Numbered from the stretch's first letter, positions 1 to 7,899 are shown. The stretch: DNA of 53,420 bases from Planctomycetota bacterium (GCA_020638635.1 JACKIE010000017.1:1-53420), one strand, 5' to 3'. A program made the numbers and translations. The notes: generated by a model from the sequence alone, not told the origin.

Positions 1-1212
1 CAGAAAGCCGACGAGCTCACGGCCGTGTTCCGCACGCCTGTCACGGTGCGCTTCGTGTACCAGGGCGGCGAGGAAGTGCGCACCTTCGAGATCAGCAAGC
101 CCGCGCACCGCTACCACGTGAAGCTGCCGTCGCGGCCGAAGTGGATCGCCTTTGACCCCGGCAACAGCGTGCCCAAGACGCTGGAGACGGATTACAGCGA
201 AGACATGCTGATCCAGCAGCTCCAGCACGACGAGGACGTGATGGGCCGCGTCTACGCCGCCCGCGGCCTCGGCGCCAAGGCCACCAAGAAAGCCACCGAG
301 GCGCTGGCCGAAGCACTCGGCAAGGACAAGTTCTGGGGCGTGCAGGCCGAATGCGCCCAGGCACTCGGCAAGGTGCACAGCAACCAGGCTCTCGACGCGC
401 TGCTGAAGCACTCGAACATGAAGCACCCCAAGGCCCGCCGCGCCGTGGCGCGGGCATTGGGCGAGTACCATGAGGGCCGTGCGGCCGCGCGCCTGCAGGA
501 GTACCTGGAAAGCGAAGAGAGCTATTACGTGACCGGCGAAGCCGCGCTCGCGCTGGGCAAGACCCGCCAGGCCAACGCCTTCGACGCGCTGCGCGAAGTA
601 CTGGCCCGCGACAGCCACGTGGACGTGATCCGCAGCAGCGCCTTCAGCGGCTTCTGTGATCTGCGCGACTCGCGCGCCCTGGAATTCATGCGCGAGTGGA
701 CCACCTACGGCCGTCCGCAACAGGCGCGCCTGTCGGCAATCGCGTCTCTGGGCCGCCTGGCGCACGAAGTGGGCGAGGAGAAAGACAAGACCGTCGCCCG
801 CGAAACGATCGAGCCGCTGCTGGAAGGCGACTTCCGCACGGCCATGTCAGCGATCAGCGGCCTGCAGGCCCTTGGCGATATGAAGGCCGCTCCCGCGCTG
901 GCCAAGCTGGCGCGCACCACCCACGACAGCCGCATCAAGAAACGCGCGCAGGGGGCCATTGAGGCCATTCGCGCGGCGCAAGGCGCCGTGAAGGAAGTGA
1001 AGGTACTGCGCGAGGACTACGACAAGCTGAAGGAGAACTACGACAAGCTCGCGGAGCGCCTGCAGAAACTCGAGGACCTCGACAAGGAAAGCAAAAAGAA
1101 GCGCCCGACCGAAAACCTGAAGAAGACAGCCAAGCTGACCACCAAGGTGAAGCCGGCCGCGCGCAAGGCGACACCAAAGAAGGTGAAGTCAAAGAAGAAA
1201 GCCAGGAGGTAG
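1..1212 (+). CDS. M1-aminopeptidase-like protein, C-terminal HEAT-repeat part (5' partial)
   Basis: The reading frame is open from base 1, so the gene starts upstream; 403 residues are visible. The first ~70 residues (beta-strand-like, VRFVYQGGEEVRTFEI then a PKWIAFDPG segment) resemble the domain that follows the peptidase in M1-family aminopeptidases. About 250 residues of helical HEAT-type repeats follow, with recurring A-A-R/ALG patterns. A predicted coiled coil (VLREDYDKLKENYDKL...) and a lysine-rich tail end the protein. The HExxH zinc site would lie upstream and cannot be seen, so peptidase activity is inference. The basic tail is unusual for a secreted peptidase and could bind nucleic acid or cell wall. 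It converges on uppP across a strong hairpin. Confidence 0.7.
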   Translation, partial: QKADELTAVFRTPVTVRFVYQGGEEVRTFEISKPAHRYHVKLPSRPKWIAFDPGNSVPKTLETDYSEDMLIQQLQHDEDVMGRVYAARGLGAKATKKATEALAEALGKDKFWGVQAECAQALGKVHSNQALDALLKHSNMKHPKARRAVARALGEYHEGRAAARLQEYLESEESYYVTGEAALALGKTRQANAFDALREVLARDSHVDVIRSSAFSGFCDLRDSRALEFMREWTTYGRPQQARLSAIASLGRLAHEVGEEKDKTVARETIEPLLEGDFRTAMSAISGLQALGDMKAAPALAKLARTTHDSRIKKRAQGAIEAIRAAQGAVKEVKVLREDYDKLKENYDKLAERLQKLEDLDKESKKKRPTENLKKTAKLTTKVKPAARKATPKKVKSKKKARR

Positions 1213-1230
1213 AGCCGGTCTGTAAAGGGC

Positions 1231-1298
1231 AACCGCTAAGAACCGCAAAGGACCGCGAAGAGATTGAACTTCGCGGTCCTTTGCGGTTCTTCGCGGTT
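1231..1298. terminator. Long hairpin built of three 10-bp units per arm, between convergent genes
   Basis: The left arm (1231-1260) is three decamers of form RACCGCNAAG: AACCGCTAAG, AACCGCAAAG, GACCGCGAAG. The right arm (1269-1298) is their reverse complement with one mismatch in 30 bp, around an 8-nt loop. It lies between the stops of two convergent genes, so bidirectional termination is likely, although there is no clear T-tract. The decamer make-up looks like a mobile or expanding repeat, not a simple terminator. Confidence 0.6.
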
Positions 1299-1309
1299 CC
1301 AAACCCGGC

Positions 1310-2128
1310 TCAGCGTGAGGGCGGAAAGGCGATGAAGTAGCCCAGCGCTGACACGCCTGCGATCGCGCAGTAAATGCCGAACCAGCGCAGCTTTTCTTTC
1401 TGCACCACCAGCTTGATGCCCGCCAGGCCGATCAGGCTGAACACCAGGCTGGCGATAAAACCCGCGGCCGCGGGCGCCGGGTCGATGTGGCTGATTTCTC
1501 GCGCCTCGATCAAGCCCGCGCCGCCAATGGCAATCAGGCCCATCAGGAAACTGAGCTTCACGGCGTCGGTCTTTGCCCAGCGCAGCATCAGCGCCATGCA
1601 GATCGTCGAGCCCGAACGCGAGATCCCCGGCAGCAGAGCCACCATCTGAGCTACACCAACCACGAGCACCAGCCAGAAATGCACGCCTTTGGCAGCCTCG
1701 AAGGTCACGAACAGTTCTCGCTTGCGCTCGGCCAGCCACAGCACGCTGGCGGTCGCGAGCAGGCCAAAACAGGCCACCCAGGGCGACTGCAGCACGTTGT
1801 GTTCGATCCAGCCGGCTTGCGCGTCGGGCAGCAGCTTCTTGATGGTGATGCCCACGATCGCCGCCGGCAGGCTGGCCAGGAACAGCAGGGCAAAGGCACG
1901 CAGATCGAATCGCGGCCACACCAGCTTGATGATGTCTTTGCGGAACACGATCAGGATCGCGAGCCAGCTTCCCAGGTGCAACAGCACGCTTTGGGCCGTG
2001 CTGCCTTCACCGCCCAGTTCGCGCCCCAGGATTTCACCCAGGATTACCAGGTGGCCGGAGCTGCTGACGGGCAGGAACTCGGTGAGTCCTTGCACAGCGC
2101 CGAGGATGATGGCCTTGAGTACGTCCAT
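1310..2128 (-). CDS. uppP: Undecaprenyl-diphosphatase UppP (BacA)
   Basis: This 272-residue polytopic membrane protein dephosphorylates undecaprenyl diphosphate, recycling the lipid carrier for peptidoglycan and other envelope polymers. Both family signatures are present: the N-terminal LTEFLPVSSSGHL motif with its catalytic Glu, and PGISRSGSTI about two-thirds along. Hydrophobic segments fill the rest. Length is normal for the family. The ATG at 2128 precedes the expected MDVLKAIILGAVQG helix. It is divergent from the tRNA-Asp gene and convergent with the HEAT-repeat gene. Identification is firm. Confidence 0.96.
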   Translation of the reverse strand: MDVLKAIILGAVQGLTEFLPVSSSGHLVILGEILGRELGGEGSTAQSVLLHLGSWLAILIVFRKDIIKLVWPRFDLRAFALLFLASLPAAIVGITIKKLLPDAQAGWIEHNVLQSPWVACFGLLATASVLWLAERKRELFVTFEAAKGVHFWLVLVVGVAQMVALLPGISRSGSTICMALMLRWAKTDAVKLSFLMGLIAIGGAGLIEAREISHIDPAPAAAGFIASLVFSLIGLAGIKLVVQKEKLRWFGIYCAIAGVSALGYFIAFPPSR

Positions 2129-2177
2129 GGCTGAATGATCGGCAGAAACCCCGCAGAAAGTGAAGCGCGACCGGCAC

Positions 2178-2206
2178 TTGACGCGTTCAGAATGTGGCGG
2201 TATCTA
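2178..2206 (+). promoter_or_regulatory. Candidate sigma-70-type promoter of tRNA-Asp
   Basis: TTGACG (2178-2183), a 17-bp spacer and TATCTA (2201-2206) lie 34 bp upstream of the mature tRNA 5' end. The -35 is close to consensus and the -10 only partly matches, but tRNA-Val has a similarly placed TATCTT. Assigned by eye. Confidence 0.42.
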
Positions 2207-2240
2207 TTCGCGCCGCAAGCGGCCGGAATGGTCGCCCTGC

Positions 2241-2317
2241 GGGGGTGTAGCTCAATCGGTTAGAGCGTCGGCCTGTCACGCCGAAGGTTGCGGGTTCGAG
2301 TCCCGTCACCCTCGCCA
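2241..2317 (+). tRNA. tRNA-Asp (GTC)
   Basis: A full 77-nt cloverleaf is visible: 7-bp acceptor (GGGGGTG with CACCCTC, one G-U), D arm GCTC/GAGC, anticodon stem TCGGC/GCCGA with loop CTGTCAC giving anticodon GTC, T arm GCGGG/CCCGT with loop TTCGAGT, discriminator G and an encoded CCA (2315-2317). A perfect hairpin follows at 2327. The 3' half is duplicated at 4043. Confidence 0.96.
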
Positions 2318-2319
2318 GT
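2279..2319 (+). repeat. Left copy of 41-bp direct repeat (3' half of tRNA-Asp)
   Basis: The 41 bp from the 3' side of the anticodon arm through CCA and two more bases recur exactly at 4043-4083. Beyond this, both copies continue with related terminator hairpins and related flanks to about 2385 and 4155. An intact tRNA at one end and a duplicated 3' tRNA end at the other is the classic arrangement left by site-specific integration into a tRNA gene. No integrase lies between the copies, so this is inference. Confidence 0.75.
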
Positions 2320-2326
2320 CATCAAG

Positions 2327-2357
2327 AGCGGTCGTGGGAGTTGATCCCACGACCGCT
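2327..2357 (+). terminator. tRNA-Asp terminator hairpin
   Basis: A 13-bp perfect stem (AGCGGTCGTGGGA / TCCCACGACCGCT) with a 5-nt loop begins 10 nt after the tRNA CCA and is followed by a weakly T-rich stretch (TGCTTTCTG). A diverged copy lies at 4092-4124, after the tRNA fragment. Confidence 0.7.
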
Positions 2358-2406
2358 TGCTTTCTGTGGCATGAACGCCTTCGCCAGATAATCTGGAATT
2401 CGGTGT

Positions 2407-2497
2407 GGGGACTGTCCCGGAACGGGACTGTCCCCGTCTTCGAAGCTCTTGAAGCGGCCGATGACGGGGACAGTCCCCAACTGCGGGGACAGTCCCC
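2407..2497. repeat. Array of four GGGGACWGTCCCC palindromes
   Basis: Near-identical 12-13 bp palindromes start at 2407, 2424, 2466 and 2485. The first pair carries ACTGTCC and the second ACAGTCC, and a larger inverted repeat (2424-2438 with 2463-2477, 15 bp perfect) joins them into one foldable element. It lies at the left end of the tRNA-bounded segment, just past the stop of the lipoprotein gene. A remnant of the same word (GGAGACAGTCCCC) occurs at 38696-38708 before hisH. Confidence 0.7.
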
Positions 2498-2518
2498 TGA
2501 CCACGCTCTGGGCGCTTT

Positions 2519-3934
2519 TCATTTGGTACGTTCTTCAATGATGCGTCGGTAATAGTCCCACAGTTGCTCGCCGGATTTGTCCTCGTTGCGCTTACGTCGG
2601 TCAATGTATGCCATCACCGCATCATCGTTGCGTGATCGCCGATGGAGTCGTTCAACGCACCCCCACGCCAACCCTTCCTGATTGTAGGTGTCGCCAGGAA
2701 ACCACTCTTCAACATCGTTGAGTATCTGCGCGATCATGCGATCCAGTTCGAGGTCGTCGTCGTGCACCAGATCTCCCAGCAGATCGCGCACTTCGTAGTT
2801 GGAGACGGCCGCGTACTCCCGTTCGCGGGCTGGATCTTCGTCCGGAAAAAGTTCGTTCAGCACACGCAGCGCAGCGGGATCGCCGGGGAAGCTTGGAACC
2901 GAATGCGCGTCCGAGCGGAGGTAGGCAACCAGGATCTCAAGCTTGGCTTCGGAAAGGCTCGGTTTGAGCGCGGCCCAGTTTTTGTCGAGACTTTTCGCTG
3001 ACTTCAGCTTCTCCAGCAGTTCGTAGATTGATCCACCGTCGACCCGAGGTTTGCCAAGGAACGCGCGGACGAGCCTCACGGCATCGGCAGGTGAATAGAA
3101 CGCCAGCCGCGCATACGCGCCCGCACGACGCCGCCGGCGCTCGTTGCAGGCGAGGTCCGGCGTTAGGAAGTCCTTAATCAGCGACTCGCGCAAAGCTTGC
3201 GGTGTTATGCTGCCCCAGTCCTTTCGGGTTAGCCGCGCGAGGTCGGGTGCATACAGGGGGGAGTTCAGCACAGCGCACATTGATGGCTGGCCACGCCCCG
3301 CGTAAAAATTGCGATTCACAATGCAGCCGATCAACTTGTAGCAAAGGTCTGCCACACGGAAGTGGTGGGGGAAGAGCTTCTTCTCATGCGCTTCAGGGAA
3401 CTTGATGCTGGGGGAACCGAAGTAGTGGAACCGATCGCCCGGTGAGTCCTGCCAGCCGTCATTCCAGTCGTACTCCTGTGCAAACCACGCACCACCCATT
3501 GGCATATGGCCGTCGAACACCAGGCCGGTTGGGCGCTGGTCCAGCAGGTGTTCACACAACACAGGAACTGCGACAGCTCCGATCCCAACGATGCGGCGAA
3601 AGCAGTCAGGGCTGCGAGAGGTCACAAACCAGTCGCCCCAGATTTCCGTGTAATAGTCGTCCGCTCCCTCGGCGGGCGGGAATCCGCTCCCCCAGGCGAC
3701 GTCCTCACTCACACCTTGGGCGCCCAATTGGGTGAGTGAGTCGACAAGCGCTTCGACTTCCCGACGCACGAGAGGATCCACGAACACGGACGCTCGCCAG
3801 ACTTCCCCGGATTCAGGCAGCCGCTGTGGAGCGGACGGGGACTCGGCCGTCGGCAGAGGAGCGTGTTGAGGCGAACGGCTTACGCAGGCTGCCAGGCAGA
3901 TCGCAATTGCGGGAAGTACAGTAGCACGAAACAT
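2519..3934 (-). CDS. Lipoprotein of unknown function carried between tRNA-Asp repeats
   Basis: The 471-residue protein has a lipoprotein signal: a short hydrophobic start and lipobox L-A-A-C with Cys17. The mature part is soluble, rich in Trp, Tyr, Asp and Arg (for example DYYTEIWGDWFVTSRSPDC), with a conserved-looking HEHLLDQRPTGLVFDGHMPMGG-type stretch split across helices. I recognise no family. It is the only gene between the two tRNA-Asp 3' repeats. Its base composition looks less GC-rich than its neighbours, consistent with acquired DNA. The ATG at 3934 places the signal peptide correctly. Confidence 0.7.
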   Translation of the reverse strand: MFRATVLPAIAICLAACVSRSPQHAPLPTAESPSAPQRLPESGEVWRASVFVDPLVRREVEALVDSLTQLGAQGVSEDVAWGSGFPPAEGADDYYTEIWGDWFVTSRSPDCFRRIVGIGAVAVPVLCEHLLDQRPTGLVFDGHMPMGGAWFAQEYDWNDGWQDSPGDRFHYFGSPSIKFPEAHEKKLFPHHFRVADLCYKLIGCIVNRNFYAGRGQPSMCAVLNSPLYAPDLARLTRKDWGSITPQALRESLIKDFLTPDLACNERRRRRAGAYARLAFYSPADAVRLVRAFLGKPRVDGGSIYELLEKLKSAKSLDKNWAALKPSLSEAKLEILVAYLRSDAHSVPSFPGDPAALRVLNELFPDEDPAREREYAAVSNYEVRDLLGDLVHDDDLELDRMIAQILNDVEEWFPGDTYNQEGLAWGCVERLHRRSRNDDAVMAYIDRRKRNEDKSGEQLWDYYRRIIEERTK

Positions 3935-4042
3935 CTTGGCAGTCCCGGGGTGGGCTGCGGGGTAGAGCTATGTTAGCGATACATGCTTAGCGAGGACAGA
4001 ATTTCCTGGCCAACGGCGCGCATCTGACGCGACTCACCAGCG

Positions 4043-4083
4043 CGCCGAAGGTTGCGGGTTCGAGTCCCGTCACCCTCGCCAGT
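4043..4083 (+). repeat. Right copy of 41-bp direct repeat: orphan tRNA-Asp 3' half
   Basis: It matches 2279-2319 exactly. The sequence upstream of 4043 does not supply a D arm or 5' acceptor strand, so this is not a working tRNA. It is followed by a hairpin (4092-4124) carrying the same AGCGGTCGTG / CACGACCGCT outer stem as the true tRNA terminator, with a different inner stem. Confidence 0.75.
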
Positions 4084-4091
4084 ACTCAAGA

Positions 4092-4124
4092 GCGGTCGTG
4101 TGAGCAAGCAGGCTCGCACGACCG
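4092..4124 (+). terminator. Diverged copy of the tRNA-Asp terminator hairpin
   Basis: The stem AGCGGTCGTG...CACGACCGCT encloses an altered inner stem (TGAGC / GCTCG region). It follows the orphan tRNA 3' half at the same spacing as the true terminator follows the intact tRNA, so the duplication unit included the terminator. Confidence 0.55.
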
Positions 4125-4177
4125 CTTGGCATTTGTGGCATTGGAGCTTCGCCTGATCCTGCGTAGTTTAGGAAGCA

Positions 4178-4510
4178 GCAGTTGCCTTTCAGGCCTGCGG
4201 AGCAGGCCTACAAGGTTAGCCCCCAGCGTAAGCTGGGGGTTTTCTCGCCGAGAGTTTGTCGAGGCGCGGAGCGCCGGCACAACGGCCGCTTGCGGCCGAT
4301 TGGCTCTCGCGGCAAGCGCCGAGAGTGTGTCGGCGCTCCGCGCCTCTGAAACTTCTTTCGCCGATTACCCCCACCGAACGCCGGTGGCGTTCGGTGGGGG
4401 CTTCCACTGTGAAGGCGCTCCGCGCCAAACAACAAGAACGACAGTCGTGCCGCTTAAGCCCGCAGTATTGGGCGCCTCGCCCATGGCCGACACGGGCGAG
4501 GCGCCCGTGC
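4178..4510. repeat. Gene-free hairpin cluster
   Basis: No gene is seen between 3935 and 4515. The stretch holds many short perfect hairpins: AGGCCTGC/GCAGGCCT near 4190, CCCCCAGC-GTAA-GCTGGGGG near 4220, CGGCCGC/GCGGCCG near 4285, CCCCCACCGAACGCC/GGCGTTCGGTGGGGG at 4370-4402, and GGCGCCTCGCCC/GGGCGAGGCGCC near 4470-4508. The palindrome GGCGC-GGA/TCC-GCGCC occurs at about 4262, 4334 and 4414. Read as a repeat-rich intergenic island. Confidence 0.65.
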
Positions 4511-4515
4511 CACTA

Positions 4516-5997
4516 TCATGGCCTTGTGGCCTCGGGCTCTAGCACGAAGCGGGCTTCGAGGCAGCCGCCTTGCAGCAGGCGTTCGAAAAACTGTTCCGCC
4601 CGTTGCTTCAAATCACCGAGACCCTTGCCGCCTGCCCGCAGCGCGTTGCGGTAGTGGGTGGCGTGGTATTCCAGGTCGGGCGTGATGCCGGCCGGCAGCT
4701 CATGCAGCAGGCGGTCTGCCTCCTGCACCTGCTTGCGTGCCGTGGCGGCCTCCTTGCGCACCAGCGCGAGCTGCGCCTGGAAAACCGCGTCGCGGAACTC
4801 GGCCACCGGCGTCTGCACCGGCTCGGGCGCGAGCTTCGGCTCGCGCTCGCCCTGCAGCGCCGCCAGCAGCCGCGCGGCGTGGCGCGCGTCGGCTTCGCCG
4901 GTTTTCAGCTTCAGGGGCTCGTCGGCCACGAAGCGCTTCAGCACCAGCGCCAGCCACTCCGGCTGCTCGCGCCAGTTGGCGTAGCGGGCAAGAAAGCGCG
5001 TCTTGCGCGGCAGGTTGTTGCCCCATTCCAACATCTCCTCGAAACGCGCCGTGCCCGCCCACAGCGACGGCCGCACCCACACCCCCGCGCTCTCGCGGCG
5101 CAGGTCGTAGATCGCGCCGGGCAGCACGCGTGCCACGCGCGACAGGGCGTCGCCCACGCGCAGCAGGTCAACCTCGATCGAGCCGGCAAATGCCTCCACC
5201 CAGGCGTTCGCATCAGCCAGGTCCTCGCGCCCGCGCATCAGCGCCAGCATGGCCAGCGCGAAACGGTGGGCTTCTTCCATGCGGCCGTAGTCGCGCAGGG
5301 CGACGACGAAGCTGCCGCCGTGCTCCGCGGCGGCGCGCGTGAACTCGGCGCCCTTGGCCAGGGCGCGCATCATGCTGCGGCGGTGGAAGGCGATGGCGGT
5401 TTCGAAGTCGCGCTCGACGTGGGCCTGCAGGCCCTGCAGCGCCTCGAAGCGCTCGTGCAACTCCTCGTTGCCCGACAGCAGGCTGACCTGGTCCAGCGCG
5501 CGGCGCAGCTCGGACGCGCGATCGAGCTGGCGGCGGCGCAGTTGCTTGTCGAACTCGGCCAGCAGCTCGCGGAAAATCGGCTGCGACTGGGCATCCAGGC
5601 GCCCGCGCAGGTCCGCGAAGCGCTGCATGGCGTCCGACAGCTCGCGCAGCACCTTGAGGTGATGCTTGCCGGTGAGCGCACCGAGGCGCATGCGCGTGAC
5701 GGCGTTCATGGCTTCCACCAGTTCCAACAGGTCGCCGCCCAGGCGCGCGTTCACGGCGCTGACGTCGGCGATCAGGGGCGCACCTTCGCCGTGCAGCAGC
5801 CAGGCCGGGTTGACTTCAAAGGCGCGGGCGAAGGCGGCCAGGAATTCGGCCGGCACCTTGGTGCCGTGGAAATAGCGGTGCAGGCTGGCAAAGGGGGTGC
5901 CGGTGCGGCGCGCGACCTCGGACAGCGAGACTTCGCCGACCACCTTCTTCATGCGCTCGAGCAGGCCTGCCGCGTAGTCGTCTATCCGGGTTTGCAT
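4516..5997 (-). CDS. XRE-family DNA-binding regulator with long helical C-terminal region
   Basis: Residues ~10-75 form an XRE/Cro-type helix-turn-helix (LSEVARRTGTPFASLHRYFHG, then the FARAFEVNPAWLLHGEGAP ending typical of the fold). The remaining ~400 residues are helical, rich in Arg, Leu and Glu, with TPR-like spacing but no clear repeat register, and likely sense a ligand or partner. The protein (493 aa) is far longer than simple XRE repressors. It is divergent from the secreted protein at 6097, and a 16-bp palindrome lies between them. Regulation of itself and of that gene is inference. Confidence 0.8.
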   Translation of the reverse strand: MQTRIDDYAAGLLERMKKVVGEVSLSEVARRTGTPFASLHRYFHGTKVPAEFLAAFARAFEVNPAWLLHGEGAPLIADVSAVNARLGGDLLELVEAMNAVTRMRLGALTGKHHLKVLRELSDAMQRFADLRGRLDAQSQPIFRELLAEFDKQLRRRQLDRASELRRALDQVSLLSGNEELHERFEALQGLQAHVERDFETAIAFHRRSMMRALAKGAEFTRAAAEHGGSFVVALRDYGRMEEAHRFALAMLALMRGREDLADANAWVEAFAGSIEVDLLRVGDALSRVARVLPGAIYDLRRESAGVWVRPSLWAGTARFEEMLEWGNNLPRKTRFLARYANWREQPEWLALVLKRFVADEPLKLKTGEADARHAARLLAALQGEREPKLAPEPVQTPVAEFRDAVFQAQLALVRKEAATARKQVQEADRLLHELPAGITPDLEYHATHYRNALRAGGKGLGDLKQRAEQFFERLLQGGCLEARFVLEPEATRP

Positions 5998-6013
5998 TGC
6001 CGTTCCCCCCGCC

Positions 6014-6029
6014 TATTCAGATATGAATA
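6014..6029. promoter_or_regulatory. Operator-like palindrome in divergent intergenic region
   Basis: TATTCA-GATA-TGAATA is a perfect 6-bp inverted repeat in an otherwise GC-rich 99-bp gap. It lies 17 bp from the regulator's start and ~70 bp from the divergent gene's start. AT-rich dyads of this size suit XRE dimers, so this is the likely autoregulatory site. Confidence 0.45.
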
Positions 6030-6096
6030 GCAACGTGTGGGTGAGTTTACCGGCCCATATCCGCTTCCGTTATCCTTTTCGGCGGAGGTACTGACG

Positions 6097-7899
6097 ATGA
6101 GAGCGCCCGTCCTGCTGCTGCCGCTGCTGCTGCTGCCCGTTGTACTGATGCCGACCGAAGCCGTGCAGGCCCGCCAGAAGGCCGGCGACCCCATGGAGCT
6201 TCCGCGCCCGGCCTGGGAAAACGGCTTCCAGCTCTGGATCCAGCGCACCGACGGGCGCGAGCTGGCGGACTGGAGCGTCGAACACCAGGAGATCATCGAT
6301 CGCCTGGGCAAGGGCGGCCTGTACCTGCGCCTGAACTATGATTGCTCACGGCTGTCAGACGCCTACCGGGCCGAGCACGGCCTATATCAGTCCTACGCCT
6401 GGAACAGCCCGCTGGATTCCTGCAACCCGGTGTACAACACCAAGGACCGCCGCGCCCGCCAGTGGGACCAGGCCAACCTGCTGGTCAGCGAAGAAGACAA
6501 GAAGAAGGGCGGCAACCCGGCCGACAACGACCTGACGCTCAGCAGCTACTGCCAGGTGGTGCGCGAGGGCAGCGAGCGCTACATCAAGGACCTGGCCGAC
6601 CGCTACCTGCGCGAGCAGGAACAGAAGCGGTTTAAAATCTTCGCCGGGCCCAACGAGTTCGGCCGCATCTTCTACAAGGGCGACGAGCGCTGGTTTGATT
6701 TCGGGCCGTACACTCAAACCGAGTTCCGTGACTGGCTGACCCACAAGGGAGAGTTCGCCGATGGCGGTCGCTACGCGGGCATGGGCTGCGCGGGGGGAGA
6801 GTGCTTCAGCGACGACCCTTCACCGGACAAGGCGGCCGGCAAGGGCAAGAGTTTCAACGCCACCTACGGCACCAAGTTCACCACCTGGCAGTTGAAGTAC
6901 TGGGACGTTGAAGCGTTCCCCGGCGAGCTGCCGCACAACATCAAGCCCATGCCGGGCGAGGGCGAGAAAGGTTACGTCGAGGGCGGATTCGACGCGCCAC
7001 GCGCCCCGGGCCAGCCCTTGTGGGCGATCTGGAACAGCGCGCGCGAGCAGACGCCCGGCTTCCTGCAGTGGCGCATCCACCAGAGCATGATCGAGTACGT
7101 GAAGATCGCCTTCGACGCCGGTGTTCCGAAGGAGGAGATCTGGACGCGCCAGCACGGCAGCTTCTTCGACGCCGGGCGCGAGGGCAAGACCCGCAACATC
7201 CTGATGGCGCCCTGGATGAACGTGACGCCCTACTCGAACATGGGCTTCAACAAGTACGGCGCCGGCAACAACCCGCTCGAGTGGAAGCTGAACAACGAGA
7301 TGGCGACCGCCAACAACTGCGGCTGGGGCAGCTTCGAAATCCACCCCAGCTACACCAAGCCCAACGGCAAGACCGCGGCCGAGTACCTGCAGGTGATCCG
7401 CGGCTACTACGACAACGGCGCGCACCTGTTCCGGGCGGCGTGTTGGGGCGGACACGTCTCCGCGCAGCAGGCGCACGGCATCAACCAGGGCGAGATGCAG
7501 ATCATCGACACGCCCTTCGAGACCGCCCTGCGCGAGTTTTTGACCACCACCCCCGACTTCCCGCGCGGCGCCGACCCGGGCACGAAGTTCTACACGCCCG
7601 CGCCGCGTAACCTGGCCTGGGACGGTGTAACGCTGAACTGGGACGCACGCATGTGGGACGGCGAGCCCTGGACCTTCCACGACTGGCAAGGCTTTGACTA
7701 CTTCGAGGTGTTGGCGGCCGACGAGCTGGACGACAAGGGCCGGCCCAAGAGCCCGCGCAAGCTGGGCAAGGTGAAGCGCGAGGACGGTTTCAGCCTGAAG
7801 ATCAAGCCGGACAAGCTGAAGAAGCTGCTGCTGGTGCGCGGCGTATGCCAGGGCGGCATCGAAGGCCCCTGGAGCGAACCGCTTAGCGCGCAGAACTAG
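6097..7899 (+). CDS. Secreted protein of unknown function, possible TIM-barrel glycosidase-like fold
   Basis: I choose the ATG at 6097 (600 aa), after a GGCGGAGG ribosome site and opening a clean signal peptide (MRAPVLLLPLLLLPVVLMPTEAVQA); the frame extends upstream to a GTG at 6037 without a leader. The mature protein is rich in Trp and Tyr. A GPNEFG motif, a TQTEFRDWL helix and a GWGSFEIHPSY motif are placed as the acid/base and nucleophile loops would be in clan GH-A glycosidases. That is pattern resemblance only. The C-terminus (~residues 500-600) looks like a fibronectin-type beta domain. It probably acts outside the cytoplasm under the divergent XRE regulator. Confidence 0.6.
   Translation: MRAPVLLLPLLLLPVVLMPTEAVQARQKAGDPMELPRPAWENGFQLWIQRTDGRELADWSVEHQEIIDRLGKGGLYLRLNYDCSRLSDAYRAEHGLYQSYAWNSPLDSCNPVYNTKDRRARQWDQANLLVSEEDKKKGGNPADNDLTLSSYCQVVREGSERYIKDLADRYLREQEQKRFKIFAGPNEFGRIFYKGDERWFDFGPYTQTEFRDWLTHKGEFADGGRYAGMGCAGGECFSDDPSPDKAAGKGKSFNATYGTKFTTWQLKYWDVEAFPGELPHNIKPMPGEGEKGYVEGGFDAPRAPGQPLWAIWNSAREQTPGFLQWRIHQSMIEYVKIAFDAGVPKEEIWTRQHGSFFDAGREGKTRNILMAPWMNVTPYSNMGFNKYGAGNNPLEWKLNNEMATANNCGWGSFEIHPSYTKPNGKTAAEYLQVIRGYYDNGAHLFRAACWGGHVSAQQAHGINQGEMQIIDTPFETALREFLTTTPDFPRGADPGTKFYTPAPRNLAWDGVTLNWDARMWDGEPWTFHDWQGFDYFEVLAADELDDKGRPKSPRKLGKVKREDGFSLKIKPDKLKKLLLVRGVCQGGIEGPWSEPLSAQN

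Noticed and set aside
2329..2522. Small frames around the tRNA and palindrome array (for example 130- and 114-residue frames)
   Set aside because: They run through tRNA-Asp, its terminator and the repeat array, with no ribosome site and no protein-like composition.
4043..4083. Second tRNA-Asp gene
   Set aside because: Only the 3' half is present; no D arm or 5' acceptor strand can be formed upstream, so it is a fragment.
4570..6030. 486-residue open frame on the plus strand
   Set aside because: Opposite the XRE regulator, whose helix-turn-helix is clear. Composition is that of a shadow frame.
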